From Actinomadura hallensis (GTDB lineage: Bacteria > Actinomycetota > Actinomycetes > Streptosporangiales > Streptosporangiaceae), in NCBI RefSeq assembly GCF_006716765.1, contig NZ_VFPO01000001.1, positions 4,588,001-4,652,000 of the forward strand: a stretch of 64,000 bases of DNA, in the 5' to 3' direction. The notes beneath the pieces are model-generated. The model saw only the letters and a program-made list of their open reading frames with translations. It was not told the DNA's origin and made no database searches. Within the stretch, counting starts at the first letter, position 1. Each line of letters starts with the position of its first letter. This document shows positions 47,767 through 56,512 of this stretch, in pieces. Both the position numbers and the translations under genes were made by a program.

Positions 47767-48195
47767 CTACTCGCTTCGCTCGTCACCTGCCTTCGGACGC
47801 GATCGCAAACCTTGATCTCGCAGCGGGGTCGGCGTGCCGGTCGGTGCGGCCCGCACCGCAACCCGCACCGCCGGGCCCTGCACCCCCGACGTGACCGGCG
47901 GCCACGCACTGGCGATCATGATGCCCCGGTCTGGCGGCATCGGCGGGCGGGCGCGGCGGTCCGCGGGTGCACGCGGCAGCACGACCCGCGAGCCCCGGGT
48001 CGGGGCGACGAACGCAGCGCTGCCGGCGGCGAACACGAGCGTGGAGTCGGAGGTGCGGGCCGACGCGGCGGTCGGCGGGTGTGCGCGGCGGCACGTCCCA
48101 CAGGCCCGTGGTCCCGGGGGAGCGAGCGCGGTGCTGCCGGCGGCGAGCACGAGCGTGCAGTCGGAGGTGTGGGCCGCCTTCCCGGTGTGGGTCAT
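47767..48195 (-). CDS. Hypothetical protein with internal duplication, doubtful
   Basis: The 780-bp gap between the TrmB and WYL genes holds one ORF with suitable codon bias in its first two thirds: ATG 48195 with GAGGA six bases upstream, product 142 aa. It contains the segments TSDCTLVLAAGSTA and TSDSTLVFAAGSAAF, which come from a 45-bp DNA duplication. The C-terminus runs into the palindromic repeat near 47770 and is probably not meaningful. It may be a decaying gene. No family is recognised. Confidence 0.35.
   Translation of the reverse strand: MTHTGKAAHTSDCTLVLAAGSTALAPPGPRACGTCRRAHPPTAASARTSDSTLVFAAGSAAFVAPTRGSRVVLPRAPADRRARPPMPPDRGIMIASAWPPVTSGVQGPAVRVAVRAAPTGTPTPLRDQGLRSRPKAGDERSE
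48017..48175. repeat. Direct repeat, 45 bp x 2
   Basis: 48017-48061 and 48131-48175 match in all but a few of 45 positions (shared CTGCCGGCGGCGA, CACGAGCGTG and AGTCGGAGGTG blocks), separated by 69 bp. It underlies the protein-level duplication in the doubtful ORF. Confidence 0.7.
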
Positions 48196-48429
48196 GTGGG
48201 TCCTCGACGCCCAGGGGGCGTCGGCCGGGCCGATGCCGACCGGGCCGATGTGGTCGTGGCGGGCGGGGTGTTCCGGTTGGGGCGTCCGACGGCATGTGCC
48301 GGTTGTGGGGGCGGAGACGAGCGCTGCGAGGTCCTCTCCGCTGGGGCTGGAGAGCGGGTGGTCTGCGCTGGGGGCGGAGAGGGGGTGGCCCGCGGCGCGG
48401 GGAGGGGGCGCCGCGGGCCGAGGGGGTGG

Positions 48430-48933
48430 TCAGGCGGTCCTGCGCTGGAACGGGAGGTAGCGGTCGGCGCGGCGGGGGCGGGCCAGGAGGCCGGTGGACT
48501 CGACGGCGAGGATGCGGTCGAAGCGGAAGGCGCGGACGCCCCGGCGCATCCGGCACCAGCCGACGAGGTACCAGTGGTCGCGGTGGACGAGGCAGGTGAC
48601 GGGCTCGACCTCGCGGATCGTGACGTTGGCGCCGGCGTCGCCGTAGCAGAGGCGCACGACGCGGTGCTCGGTGATGGCGGCGGCGATCACGCGGGCCCGG
48701 TCGGAGGTGGAGCCGTCCAGGGGGCGGGTGAGGGTGGCCAGCGTGGTGGTGACGACGTCGTCGTAGGGGGCGGCGTCGTGCGGGGACGGGTCGAGGAGGG
48801 CGGTCAGGGCGCGGCGCGCGGTCGTGGCCTGCGGGCCGGAGCCGAGGTGCGCGAGGGAGAGCGCGAGTGCGGCGATCTCCGCCGCGGACAACGCGGTGGA
48901 TGCGGTCTGGGGGTGCGTCGCAACGTTCGCCAT
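48430..48933 (-). CDS. WYL-domain protein lacking the usual HTH
   Basis: A 167-residue protein. The C-terminal WYL domain is clear: HRVVRLCYGDAGANVTIREV, EPVTCLVHRDHWYLVGWC and RAFRFDRILAVESTGLLARP. The N-terminal part (LSAAEIAALALSLAHLGSGP) corresponds to the central helices of WYL regulators, but the winged helix-turn-helix that should precede them is absent; normal family length is about 320. A TATGAT box six bases upstream of ATG 48933 supports a leaderless start here rather than a longer gene. It may be a WYL sensor acting through a partner, or a truncated regulator. Confidence 0.82.
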   Translation of the reverse strand: MANVATHPQTASTALSAAEIAALALSLAHLGSGPQATTARRALTALLDPSPHDAAPYDDVVTTTLATLTRPLDGSTSDRARVIAAAITEHRVVRLCYGDAGANVTIREVEPVTCLVHRDHWYLVGWCRMRRGVRAFRFDRILAVESTGLLARPRRADRYLPFQRRTA

Positions 48934-49163
48934 GGTTCGATCATACGTTCGAACACTGACATTCTGGAGGTCCCCGCACGGCCGATCCGGGTCGCGTGAC
49001 TCAAGGCGCCCCGCCCCGTGGCCGATGGTCGGCAACATGCTTGAGAAGGCGACCGCGCATGGTGAACACTTGGGCACCGACAACGCTGAATTGGGGGAAT
49101 CGGGGCGACTATGGGCGGACCGGTGAACCGGCGTTGAACGATGCGCGCACAGGCCGGCCTCCG

Positions 49164-50369
49164 ATGAGCCGAGACGAGGTGGACCGCACCCTCGCGCGGC
49201 TCCGGGACGAGCGGGATCGCATCAGCACCACACTGCTCGAACTCGAGGCCCACCACGGCTACCAGCTGCTGGAGGGCGCAACGCTGGAGGGCGAGACCGG
49301 GCGCGTCCAGTCGGAGGTGCGCCAGGGCATGTCCTCCCTCTGGAACCTCTTCGACCTTTACGGCCGCACCCTCCGCGCCGCGGAGGACCTCCGTGCCCGC
49401 CACCCCAGGCCGGGGCAGGCGCAGCTCGCCGAGCTGACCAGGCTGCTCGCCGGCCCGTCGATCGAGCTGCCCCCCGCGACGATCCCGCTGGAGCGGCGGA
49501 CGCTGCTGTCCGGGTCGTCCGGCGAGAAGCTGACGCTGCGGGCCGCGGTCGAACGCATGACCGTTCTCTACGAGGAGGTCGCGCAGGCGGTCGGGGAACT
49601 GGACGGGGTCTGGTCCGCGCTGCTGTCGCGGCTCGCGGAGGTGGAGGCCGAGCGCCGGTCGGCGGACGAGCTGCTGGACTCCCTCGGCGGGACGGAGCCG
49701 GAGCTCGACCGGCTCCGCGCCGAACTCGACGCCGTCGCGGCCGTGGTCCGCGGCGACCCGCTGTCGCTGGCGTCCGGCGGCCGCGCCGACACCGGGCGGC
49801 TCGACGCGATCCACGCGGGCCTGGCGGAGGTGCGTCGCGGCCTGGAGCGGGCGGAGCGGCTTCGCGGCGAGTTCGCCGGGCGGGTGGACGCCATCGCCGC
49901 CGTCCTGGACCGGCTCCGCGAGGTGGAGGCGGAGGCCCGCCGCGTCCGGGAGGAGGTCCTCGTCAAGATCGCCTCTCCGGCGCCGCCCGAGCCGCCCCGC
50001 GCCTCGGCGGCCCTGGCCGACCGGCTCGCCTCCCTCAGCGGCCCGCCGCCCGGCCTGGGCTGGAACGATCTGGCCGAGCGGGTCGCCGACCTGGAGCGCG
50101 CGTCGGACGCCGCGCTGGAGCGGGCCCGCGAGACCGCCGGCGTCATCCGCGGGCTGCTGGACCGGCGGGAGGAGCTGCGCGGGCGGCTGGACGCGTACCG
50201 GGTGAAGGCCGCGCGGCTCGGTCACGCCGAGGACGCCGAGCTCGCGCGCATGTACGAGCGGGCCCGCGAGCTGCTGTGGACATCCCCCTGCGACCTGCGG
50301 GCGGCGACCGTGGCGCTGTCCGGATACCAGCAGGCCATCAACGCGCGGGCGAAGGGAACGAAGCGATGA
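49164..50369 (+). CDS. Coiled-coil protein, first gene of the PknG-like cluster
   Basis: A 401-residue, mostly helical protein with long heptad-rich stretches (EVDRTLARLRDERDRISTTL, AVERMTVLYEEVAQAVGELD, RLRGEFAGRVDAIAAVLDRL, ALERARETAGVIRGLLDRRE). No signal peptide or membrane segment is seen. It ends by overlapping the kinase start by 4 bp (ATGA), so it is coupled to it. No family is recognised; a second coiled-coil protein closes the cluster at 59076. It probably acts as a scaffold or regulator of the signalling proteins encoded next. The start is uncertain: ATG 49164 is used, but an upstream TTG at 49133 is possible. Confidence 0.75.
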   Translation: MSRDEVDRTLARLRDERDRISTTLLELEAHHGYQLLEGATLEGETGRVQSEVRQGMSSLWNLFDLYGRTLRAAEDLRARHPRPGQAQLAELTRLLAGPSIELPPATIPLERRTLLSGSSGEKLTLRAAVERMTVLYEEVAQAVGELDGVWSALLSRLAEVEAERRSADELLDSLGGTEPELDRLRAELDAVAAVVRGDPLSLASGGRADTGRLDAIHAGLAEVRRGLERAERLRGEFAGRVDAIAAVLDRLREVEAEARRVREEVLVKIASPAPPEPPRASAALADRLASLSGPPPGLGWNDLAERVADLERASDAALERARETAGVIRGLLDRREELRGRLDAYRVKAARLGHAEDAELARMYERARELLWTSPCDLRAATVALSGYQQAINARAKGTKR

Positions 50370-52813
50370 GCCAGTGCGCCGAGCCGGGCTGCGGCGGAAC
50401 CATCGACGGAGGGTACTGCGTCGTATGCGGCGTGGCAGCAACCTCCGGATCACCGCCGTCACCGAACGCCTGCGCCCAGCCCGGCTGCACGGGCACGATC
50501 TCGGACGGCTACTGCGATGTCTGCGGCAACCCGCCGGTGAGCGCCGCGAGCGTGCCCGCCCCGCGTCCGCCGGTCGCCGTCCCCGACGACGCGTGCCGCC
50601 AGCCCGGCTGCACCGGCAAGATCATGGACGGCTACTGCGACGTGTGCGGGATGCCGCCCTCCCACACCTCGCTGACCTCGCAGTCCGGCGCGGCCGGAAG
50701 CAGAGGCACGGCGGGCACCGGGACGACGGGCACCGGCACCACGCGGACGGGCACCACCCGTACCGGGTCGACGCGGTCGTCCGGCCGCCGCGGGATGCTC
50801 GGCGCGGGGCTCGTCGAGGTGCCGCGCGTCCCGTACCGCGACCCGTCCACCGCGGTGCTGTCCGACCCGCAGGTCGCGGAGGGCAAGCGCTTCTGCAGCA
50901 GCTGCGGCGAGCCCGTCGGGCGCGGGCGGGGCGACCGGCCGGGACGCACCGAGGGGTTCTGCCCCAAGTGCGGCACCCGGTTCTCCTTCACCCCGAAGCT
51001 CCGGCCGGGCGACCTGGTCGGCGGGCAGTACGACGTGCTCGGCTGCCTCGCCCACGGCGGCCTGGGCTGGATCTACCTGGCCAAGGACCGGAACGTCAGC
51101 GACCGGTGGGTGGTCCTCAAGGGCCTGCTCGACAGCGGCGACGCCGACGCCATGGCCGCGGCCGCGGCCGAGCGCGCCTACCTCGCCGAGGTCGAGCACC
51201 CCAACATCGTCAAGATCTACAACTTCGTCCAGCACGACGGCGACGGCTACATCGTCATGGAGTACGTGGGCGGGCAGTCCCTCAAGGACATCCTGCTCCA
51301 GCAGCCGCAGCCGCGCGGGGAGAAGCACCTCCCGCTCGCGCAGGCCATCGCCTACGCGCTGGAGGTGCTGCGGGCGTTCGAGTACCTGCACGCGCAGGGC
51401 CTCGTCTACTGCGACTTCAAGCCCGACAACGTCATCCAGTCCGAGGAGCAGCTCAGGCTGATCGACCTCGGCGGCGTCCGGCGCCTCGACGACCCGGACG
51501 GCGCGATCTACGGCACGGTCGGCTACCAGGCGCCCGAGATCGCCGAGCAGGGTCCGTCCATCTCCTCCGATCTGTACACGGTCGGCCGTACTCTGGCCGT
51601 CCTCAGCTTCCCCTTCAAGGGCTACACCCGGAAGTACGTGCACTCCCTGCCTCCGCGTTCAGAGGTTCCGGTGCTGCAGCGGTTCGAGTCCTTCGACCGC
51701 TTCCTGCGGCGGGCGACGCACTACGAGCCGTCCGAGCGGTTCCAGGACGCGGCGGAGATGGCGGAGCAGCTCACCGGCGTCCTGCGGGAGGTCCTCGCCG
51801 CGGAGGGCCAGAAGCCTCCTCCCGCCCCGTCCGGGCTGTTCGGGCCGGAGCGGTTCGCGTCGCGGATGGCGGGCGGGCAGGAGGACGGATCGGCGCTGCC
51901 GCCCGTTCCCCCGGCCGTGGCCGCGGCGTCGCTGCCGGTGCCGCTCGTCGACGGCGAGGACCCCGCCGCGGCGTTCGTGGCCGAGCTGTCCGCGCTGGAG
52001 CCGGGGCAGGTCGTCGAAGCCGCGGCGAACGCGCCGGAGCGCACCCCCGAGGTGCTGCTGGCGCTCGCCCGCGCCAGGATCGAGCTGGGCGACGTCGCCG
52101 CGGCGGATGCGCTGCTGGACGAGGCGGCCTCCCGGCTTCCGGGCGACTGGCGTATCGACTGGTACCGCGCGGTGGCGCTCCTGGCCGCGGGCAACGTGGC
52201 CGCGGCGGCGCCGCGTTTCGACCGGCTGTACGGGCTGCTGCCCGGTGAGAAGGCCCCCAAGCTGGCCCTCGCCCACTGCCGCGAGAAGACCGACCCGGCC
52301 GACGCGATCCGCCTGTACAAGATGGTGTGGGACACCGACCAGAGCTACATCAACGCGGCGTTCGGCCTCGCGCGCGTGCACCTGGCGGCGGGCGACCGGC
52401 CCGCGGCGATCGCCGCGCTCGACGAGGTCCCGAAGATCTCCATCCGGTACGTGCCCGCCCAGATCGCGGCCATCGCCACCGCGGTGCGCGGCCGGAGCCC
52501 CGGCGAGGTGACGCCGGACGAGCTGCTCGCCGCGGGCGACCGCCTCAACGCGCTGGACCTGGACGCCGAGAGCCGCGAACGGCTCACCGCGGAGATCCTG
52601 GAGGCCGCGCTCGACTGGCTGCTCGCCGGGCAGGGCCGGGCGCTCGGGCCCGGCGGGACGCCCACCCTGCTCGGAGCCCCGCTCTCGGAGATCCCGCTGC
52701 GCCGCATGCTGGAGGAGACGTACCGGGAGCTGGCGCGGCGCACCCGGGACCGCGACGAGTGCCGACGGCTCGTCGACTCCGCCAACGCCGTGCGCCCGAG
52801 GACGCTGCTGTGA
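50366..52813 (+). CDS. pknG: PknG-like serine/threonine kinase with three tandem zinc ribbons and TPR
   Basis: An 815-residue soluble kinase. Three N-terminal zinc ribbons lie at about 4-22, 36-54 and 77-95, each of the form C-x4-C-x8-C-x2-C ending GYCxxCG. A Thr/Gly-rich linker precedes the rubredoxin-like module (FCSSCGEPVG and GFCPKCGTRF) near 180-205 that PknG normally carries. The kinase domain (about 218-480) has CLAHGGLGWIYLAKD, lysine in VVLKGL, the PknG-type catalytic loop YCDFKPDNVI and DLGGV. A TPR-rich C-terminus (545-815) follows. Mycobacterial PknG senses amino acids through GlnH/GlnX and phosphorylates the FHA protein GarA to steer 2-oxoglutarate metabolism. GlnX- and GlnH-like genes lie downstream in this operon. 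Confidence 0.92.
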   Translation: MSQCAEPGCGGTIDGGYCVVCGVAATSGSPPSPNACAQPGCTGTISDGYCDVCGNPPVSAASVPAPRPPVAVPDDACRQPGCTGKIMDGYCDVCGMPPSHTSLTSQSGAAGSRGTAGTGTTGTGTTRTGTTRTGSTRSSGRRGMLGAGLVEVPRVPYRDPSTAVLSDPQVAEGKRFCSSCGEPVGRGRGDRPGRTEGFCPKCGTRFSFTPKLRPGDLVGGQYDVLGCLAHGGLGWIYLAKDRNVSDRWVVLKGLLDSGDADAMAAAAAERAYLAEVEHPNIVKIYNFVQHDGDGYIVMEYVGGQSLKDILLQQPQPRGEKHLPLAQAIAYALEVLRAFEYLHAQGLVYCDFKPDNVIQSEEQLRLIDLGGVRRLDDPDGAIYGTVGYQAPEIAEQGPSISSDLYTVGRTLAVLSFPFKGYTRKYVHSLPPRSEVPVLQRFESFDRFLRRATHYEPSERFQDAAEMAEQLTGVLREVLAAEGQKPPPAPSGLFGPERFASRMAGGQEDGSALPPVPPAVAAASLPVPLVDGEDPAAAFVAELSALEPGQVVEAAANAPERTPEVLLALARARIELGDVAAADALLDEAASRLPGDWRIDWYRAVALLAAGNVAAAAPRFDRLYGLLPGEKAPKLALAHCREKTDPADAIRLYKMVWDTDQSYINAAFGLARVHLAAGDRPAAIAALDEVPKISIRYVPAQIAAIATAVRGRSPGEVTPDELLAAGDRLNALDLDAESRERLTAEILEAALDWLLAGQGRALGPGGTPTLLGAPLSEIPLRRMLEETYRELARRTRDRDECRRLVDSANAVRPRTLL

Positions 52814-54399
52814 CGGGCGAGCGGCAGGGAGCGGACCGGTCCGGGCATGCGGACCCGGACGGGGTGAAGGCGGCGGAGCTGACCTGCCCCTCCTGCGGCG
52901 AGATCGTGTACCCGAACGAGATCTTCTGCGAGGAGTGCGGGCACCGGATCGCCGAGGCCCCCGCCGGTCCGCCGGAACCCGCCCGTCCGCCGGAACCCGC
53001 CGGCCCGTCCGGGCCCGGCGGGGCGGTCGCGGCCGTCCCGCCCGCCGGCGAACCCGCCCGCGACGGCGCCGCCGCACGCGCGTGCGTCGGCTGCGCCGGC
53101 GCGGCGATCGACGCCGACGGGTACTGCGAGACCTGCGGGCTGCGCCAGCCCGCCGAGCGCGACCACGTCGAGGTCGAGCTCCCCGCGCCCGGCGGGAACG
53201 GGACCGGCCCGGTGATCGCGGCGGGCGCCAGCGACCGCGGCCGCCGCTACAGCCGCAACGAGGACGCGTTCGCCGTCGCCGCCCACTCCTCCGGTGTCGC
53301 GGCCGTGGTGTGCGACGGCGTCGGTTCGTCCCAGCGCCCCGAGGACGCCTCCCAGGCCGCCGCCGAGACCGGCGCCGCCGAGCTGGTCGCGCTCCTCGAC
53401 TCCGGTGCCGCGCCCGAGGACGCCACCCGGGAGGCGGCGCTGCGGGCGGCCGAGGCGGTCGCCGCGCTGTCGACGTCGCCTGGGGACGCGCCGTCGTGCA
53501 CCTATGTGTCGGCCGTGACGCGGGGGCCGGTCATCACCGTCGGGTGGATCGGCGACAGCCGCGTCTACTGGCTGTCCGCGGACGGCGCCGTCGACCCCGG
53601 CGAGGACGGGCGGCCCGGGGACTCCGCGGCGGAGGGGCCGTCCGCGGACGAGCCCGGGCCGGAGGCGGCCGAGGTCGGCACCGGGGACATGGCGGAGCTC
53701 GGCCCGTCCCGCAGGCTCACCGAGGACGACTCGTGGGCCGCGTTCATGGTCGCCCAGGGCGCGCTGTCCGAGGCGGAGGCGGACGCGCATCCGAACGCGC
53801 ACGTCATCACGGCCTGGCTCGGCGCGGACGCCGAGCAGGTGCGCCCGCACGTGGCGACGTTCCGCCCGGCGGGCCCCGGCACGCTGCTCGTCTGCAGCGA
53901 CGGCCTGTGGAACTACTTCCCCTCGGCCCGCGACCTCGTGGAACTGCTGTCCGCCGGCCCCGATGACCCCGCGCCCGACACCACCGTCCCCGACATTCCC
54001 GTCTCCGGACCGGCCGCGTCCGCCGGCGCCTCCCCCGATGACGCCGAATCCCCCGATCACGCGGCGTCCCCCGGCGACCCCGCGTCCGGCAGCGGCGCCG
54101 CGGACGCCGGCGACCGCCCGCCGTCCGGGGAGCACGCCGCCGCGGTTCACGGTCCCGCCGCCGACACCGGGGCGGAGCCGGGGCAGGGAGCGGAGGGCAC
54201 GGCGACCGTTCCCGTGCCCCGTCCGGGCCACGACCCGGCGGCCGACCCGCTGGCCGTCGCGCGGATGCTGGTACGCCGCGCCCTGGACGCGGGGGGCCGC
54301 GACAACATCACCGTCGTGGTGATCCCGCACCCGTCCCCAGCAGCCCCGCACGAACGCACCCACGAGAGCATCCCGCAGAGCACGGAGCAGCCCCGATGA
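52810..54399 (+). CDS. PP2C-family serine/threonine phosphatase with zinc ribbons
   Basis: A 529-residue protein; GTG 52810 overlaps the kinase stop. Two N-terminal zinc ribbons (CPSCG with CEECG, and CVGC with GYCETCG, residues 17-115) recall those of the kinase. The PP2C catalytic domain shows motif 1 SDRGRRYSRNEDAF (about 140), VVCDGVGSS, WIGDSRVYWL, LLVCSDGLWNY (about 363) and GGRDNITVVVI (about 495). Two disordered Ala/Pro/Asp/Gly-rich insertions interrupt it. As the enzyme opposing the adjacent PknG-like kinase it would reset phosphorylation of shared substrates. The stop overlaps the vWA gene start. Confidence 0.92.
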   Translation: MTGERQGADRSGHADPDGVKAAELTCPSCGEIVYPNEIFCEECGHRIAEAPAGPPEPARPPEPAGPSGPGGAVAAVPPAGEPARDGAAARACVGCAGAAIDADGYCETCGLRQPAERDHVEVELPAPGGNGTGPVIAAGASDRGRRYSRNEDAFAVAAHSSGVAAVVCDGVGSSQRPEDASQAAAETGAAELVALLDSGAAPEDATREAALRAAEAVAALSTSPGDAPSCTYVSAVTRGPVITVGWIGDSRVYWLSADGAVDPGEDGRPGDSAAEGPSADEPGPEAAEVGTGDMAELGPSRRLTEDDSWAAFMVAQGALSEAEADAHPNAHVITAWLGADAEQVRPHVATFRPAGPGTLLVCSDGLWNYFPSARDLVELLSAGPDDPAPDTTVPDIPVSGPAASAGASPDDAESPDHAASPGDPASGSGAADAGDRPPSGEHAAAVHGPAADTGAEPGQGAEGTATVPVPRPGHDPAADPLAVARMLVRRALDAGGRDNITVVVIPHPSPAAPHERTHESIPQSTEQPR

Positions 54400-55733
54400 G
54401 CGAGCAGCCGCAGTTCACCGTCAAGATCGACCAGAACAAGTACCTGCCCGAGGGCGGCCGCGAGGTGCACGCCATCGTGTCCGTCGAGGCGAGCACGGGG
54501 GGCGGCGCGGCGTCCGCCCGGCCCGCCGCGAAGGCGTCCGAGGTCATCATCATCGACACCTCGGGCTCGATGTCCTACCCCGACACCAAGCTGCGCTCCG
54601 CGATCGCGGCGGCGCAGGTCGCGATCGACACGCTGCGCGACGGCGTGGACTTCGCGGTGATCTCCGGCTCCAACACCGCGTCGATGGTCTTCCCCCGGAA
54701 CGGCGGCCTCGTCACGGCGGACCAGAAGACCAAGGCGGAGGCCAAGCGGGCGCTCAGCGCGCTGAAGGCCTACGGCGGCACCGCGATCGGGTCGTGGCTG
54801 CGGCTGGCCGACCAGCTCTTCGACGGCGTCCAGGGCATCCGGCACGCGATCCTGCTGACCGACGGCAAGAACCAGCACGAGTCGCCCGAGGAGCTGGACG
54901 CCGTCCTGTCCCGCTGCGAGGGCCGGTTCGTGTGCGACTGCCGCGGCGTCGGCACCGACTGGGAGGTCGCCGAGCTGCGCAAGATCGCCTCCGCGCTGCT
55001 CGGGAGCGTCGACATCGTCGCCGACCCCGCGGGCCTCGTCGCCGACTTCCAGGCGATGACGGAGGCCGCCATGGGCAAGGCCGTCGCCGACGTCGCGCTG
55101 CGGGTGTGGACGCCGCAGACCGCGACGCTCCGGTTCGTCAAGCAGGTCATGCCGTCCGTGGAGGACCTGACCGGCCGGCGCGTCGACTCCGCGCCGCAGG
55201 CCGGGGACTACCCGCTCGGCGCGTGGGGCGACGAGAGCCGCGACTACCACATCTGCGTGGAGGTGCCGCCCGGCGAGGTCGGCAAGGAGCTGCGGGCCGC
55301 GTGGGTGAAGCTGGTCGTGCCGGGCGGGCCCGGCGAGGAGGCGCAGGTCCTCGCCACCGGGAACGTCCTCGCCCACTGGACGGACGACGAGGCCCAGTCC
55401 ACCCGGATCAACCCGCGGGTCGCGCACTACACGGGGCAGGCCGAGCTCGCCGCCGCCATCCAGGAGGGGCTGCAGGCCCGCAAGGACGGCGACCTCGACA
55501 CCGCGACCGCGCGCCTCGGCCGGGCGGTGGTGCTGGCCGACGAGGCCGGCAACGACGCGATCACCGCGATGCTGCGGAAGGTCGTCGACGTCATCGACCC
55601 CGCGACCGGCACGGTCCGGTTGAAACGGCACATCGACAAGGCCGACGAGATGGAGCTCGACACCCGTTCCAGCAAGACCGTCCGGACGCGCAAGGACGAG
55701 ACCCTGACCACACCGAGGCCGGGTGAGCGCTGA
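54396..55733 (+). CDS. von Willebrand factor A domain protein
   Basis: A 445-residue protein; ATG 54396 overlaps the phosphatase stop. A short beta segment is followed by a vWA domain with an intact MIDAS: DTSGSMSYP near residue 54, a threonine in YGGTAIGSW and the aspartate in LLTDGKNQHESP. The C-terminal third has an Ig-like strand set (VRWTPQTATLRFVKQVMPSV-like) and a helical tail with TPR-like character (LQARKDGDLDTATARLGRAV). Cytosolic vWA proteins assemble metal-dependent complexes. In this operon it may couple kinase, phosphatase and FHA protein; this is inference. Confidence 0.9.
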   Translation: MSEQPQFTVKIDQNKYLPEGGREVHAIVSVEASTGGGAASARPAAKASEVIIIDTSGSMSYPDTKLRSAIAAAQVAIDTLRDGVDFAVISGSNTASMVFPRNGGLVTADQKTKAEAKRALSALKAYGGTAIGSWLRLADQLFDGVQGIRHAILLTDGKNQHESPEELDAVLSRCEGRFVCDCRGVGTDWEVAELRKIASALLGSVDIVADPAGLVADFQAMTEAAMGKAVADVALRVWTPQTATLRFVKQVMPSVEDLTGRRVDSAPQAGDYPLGAWGDESRDYHICVEVPPGEVGKELRAAWVKLVVPGGPGEEAQVLATGNVLAHWTDDEAQSTRINPRVAHYTGQAELAAAIQEGLQARKDGDLDTATARLGRAVVLADEAGNDAITAMLRKVVDVIDPATGTVRLKRHIDKADEMELDTRSSKTVRTRKDETLTTPRPGER

Positions 55734-55735
55734 GC

Positions 55736-56512
55736 ATGGCGACCTGCCCCAGCGGACACACCTCACAGGCCCCCGACTACTGCGACGTGTGCGGCGAGGC
55801 CATCGGCGGCGCGTCCGGCCCCGGCTCCGGCCCCGGATCGGGCGCCGGCGCCCCGGCCGGCGCGCCGTCCGCGCCCGGCGGCACGCGGCCCTGCCCCGAC
55901 TGCGGGACGCCCGGCGCGGACCGCTTCTGCGAGGCGTGCGGCTACGACTTCGCCACGGGCGGCGGCCTGCCCACGCCGCGGACCGAGAAGTCCGGGCCGT
56001 CGCGGCCGCAGCCCGCCCCGCCCGTCCCCCAGCCGCCCGTCCCCCAGCCGCAGCCGCCGGGCCCGGCCCCGCCGCCGCCCGCGCCGCCGGGCCCCGGGGC
56101 GGCGCTGACGGCGGTCGTCACGGCCGACCGGGAGTACTTCGAGAGGGTCGTCGCCGAAGGCGGCCCCGACTCCGAGCGGCTCACCTTCCCGCCGTACGCG
56201 CCGGACCGGCGCATCCCGCTCGTCGGCCCGCAGGTCCGGATCGGGCGGCGGGGCGCCGGCCGGCCGTCCCCGCCGGAGATCGACCTGCGCGAACCCCCCG
56301 AAGACCCGGGGGTCTCCCACACCCACGCCGTCCTGCTGGCCAAGCCCGACGGCTCCTGGACGCTGGTCGACCCCGGCTCCACCAACCGGACCTGCCTGAA
56401 CGGGTCGATGGAGCCGATCCCGTTCAACGTCGAGGTCCCGGTCCGGGAGGGCGACCGGATCCACGTGGGCGCCTGGACCACCATCACGCTCATCCGAGGC
56501 GAGGCGACATGA
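55736..56512 (+). CDS. FHA-domain protein with two zinc ribbons
   Basis: A 258-residue protein starting 2 bp after the vWA gene. Two zinc-binding modules (CPSGHTSQAPDYCDVCG and CPDCGTPGADRFCEACG) occupy residues 4-75. A long Pro-rich linker follows, then a C-terminal FHA domain at about 160-255. The phosphothreonine-binding residues are present: arginine in VRIGRRG, the SHTH segment (DPGVSHTHAVLL) and asparagine in DPGSTNRTCLNG. In mycobacteria the FHA protein GarA is the PknG substrate; this protein is a candidate equivalent reader inside the same operon. Its stop overlaps the next gene. Confidence 0.92.
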   Translation: MATCPSGHTSQAPDYCDVCGEAIGGASGPGSGPGSGAGAPAGAPSAPGGTRPCPDCGTPGADRFCEACGYDFATGGGLPTPRTEKSGPSRPQPAPPVPQPPVPQPQPPGPAPPPPAPPGPGAALTAVVTADREYFERVVAEGGPDSERLTFPPYAPDRRIPLVGPQVRIGRRGAGRPSPPEIDLREPPEDPGVSHTHAVLLAKPDGSWTLVDPGSTNRTCLNGSMEPIPFNVEVPVREGDRIHVGAWTTITLIRGEAT

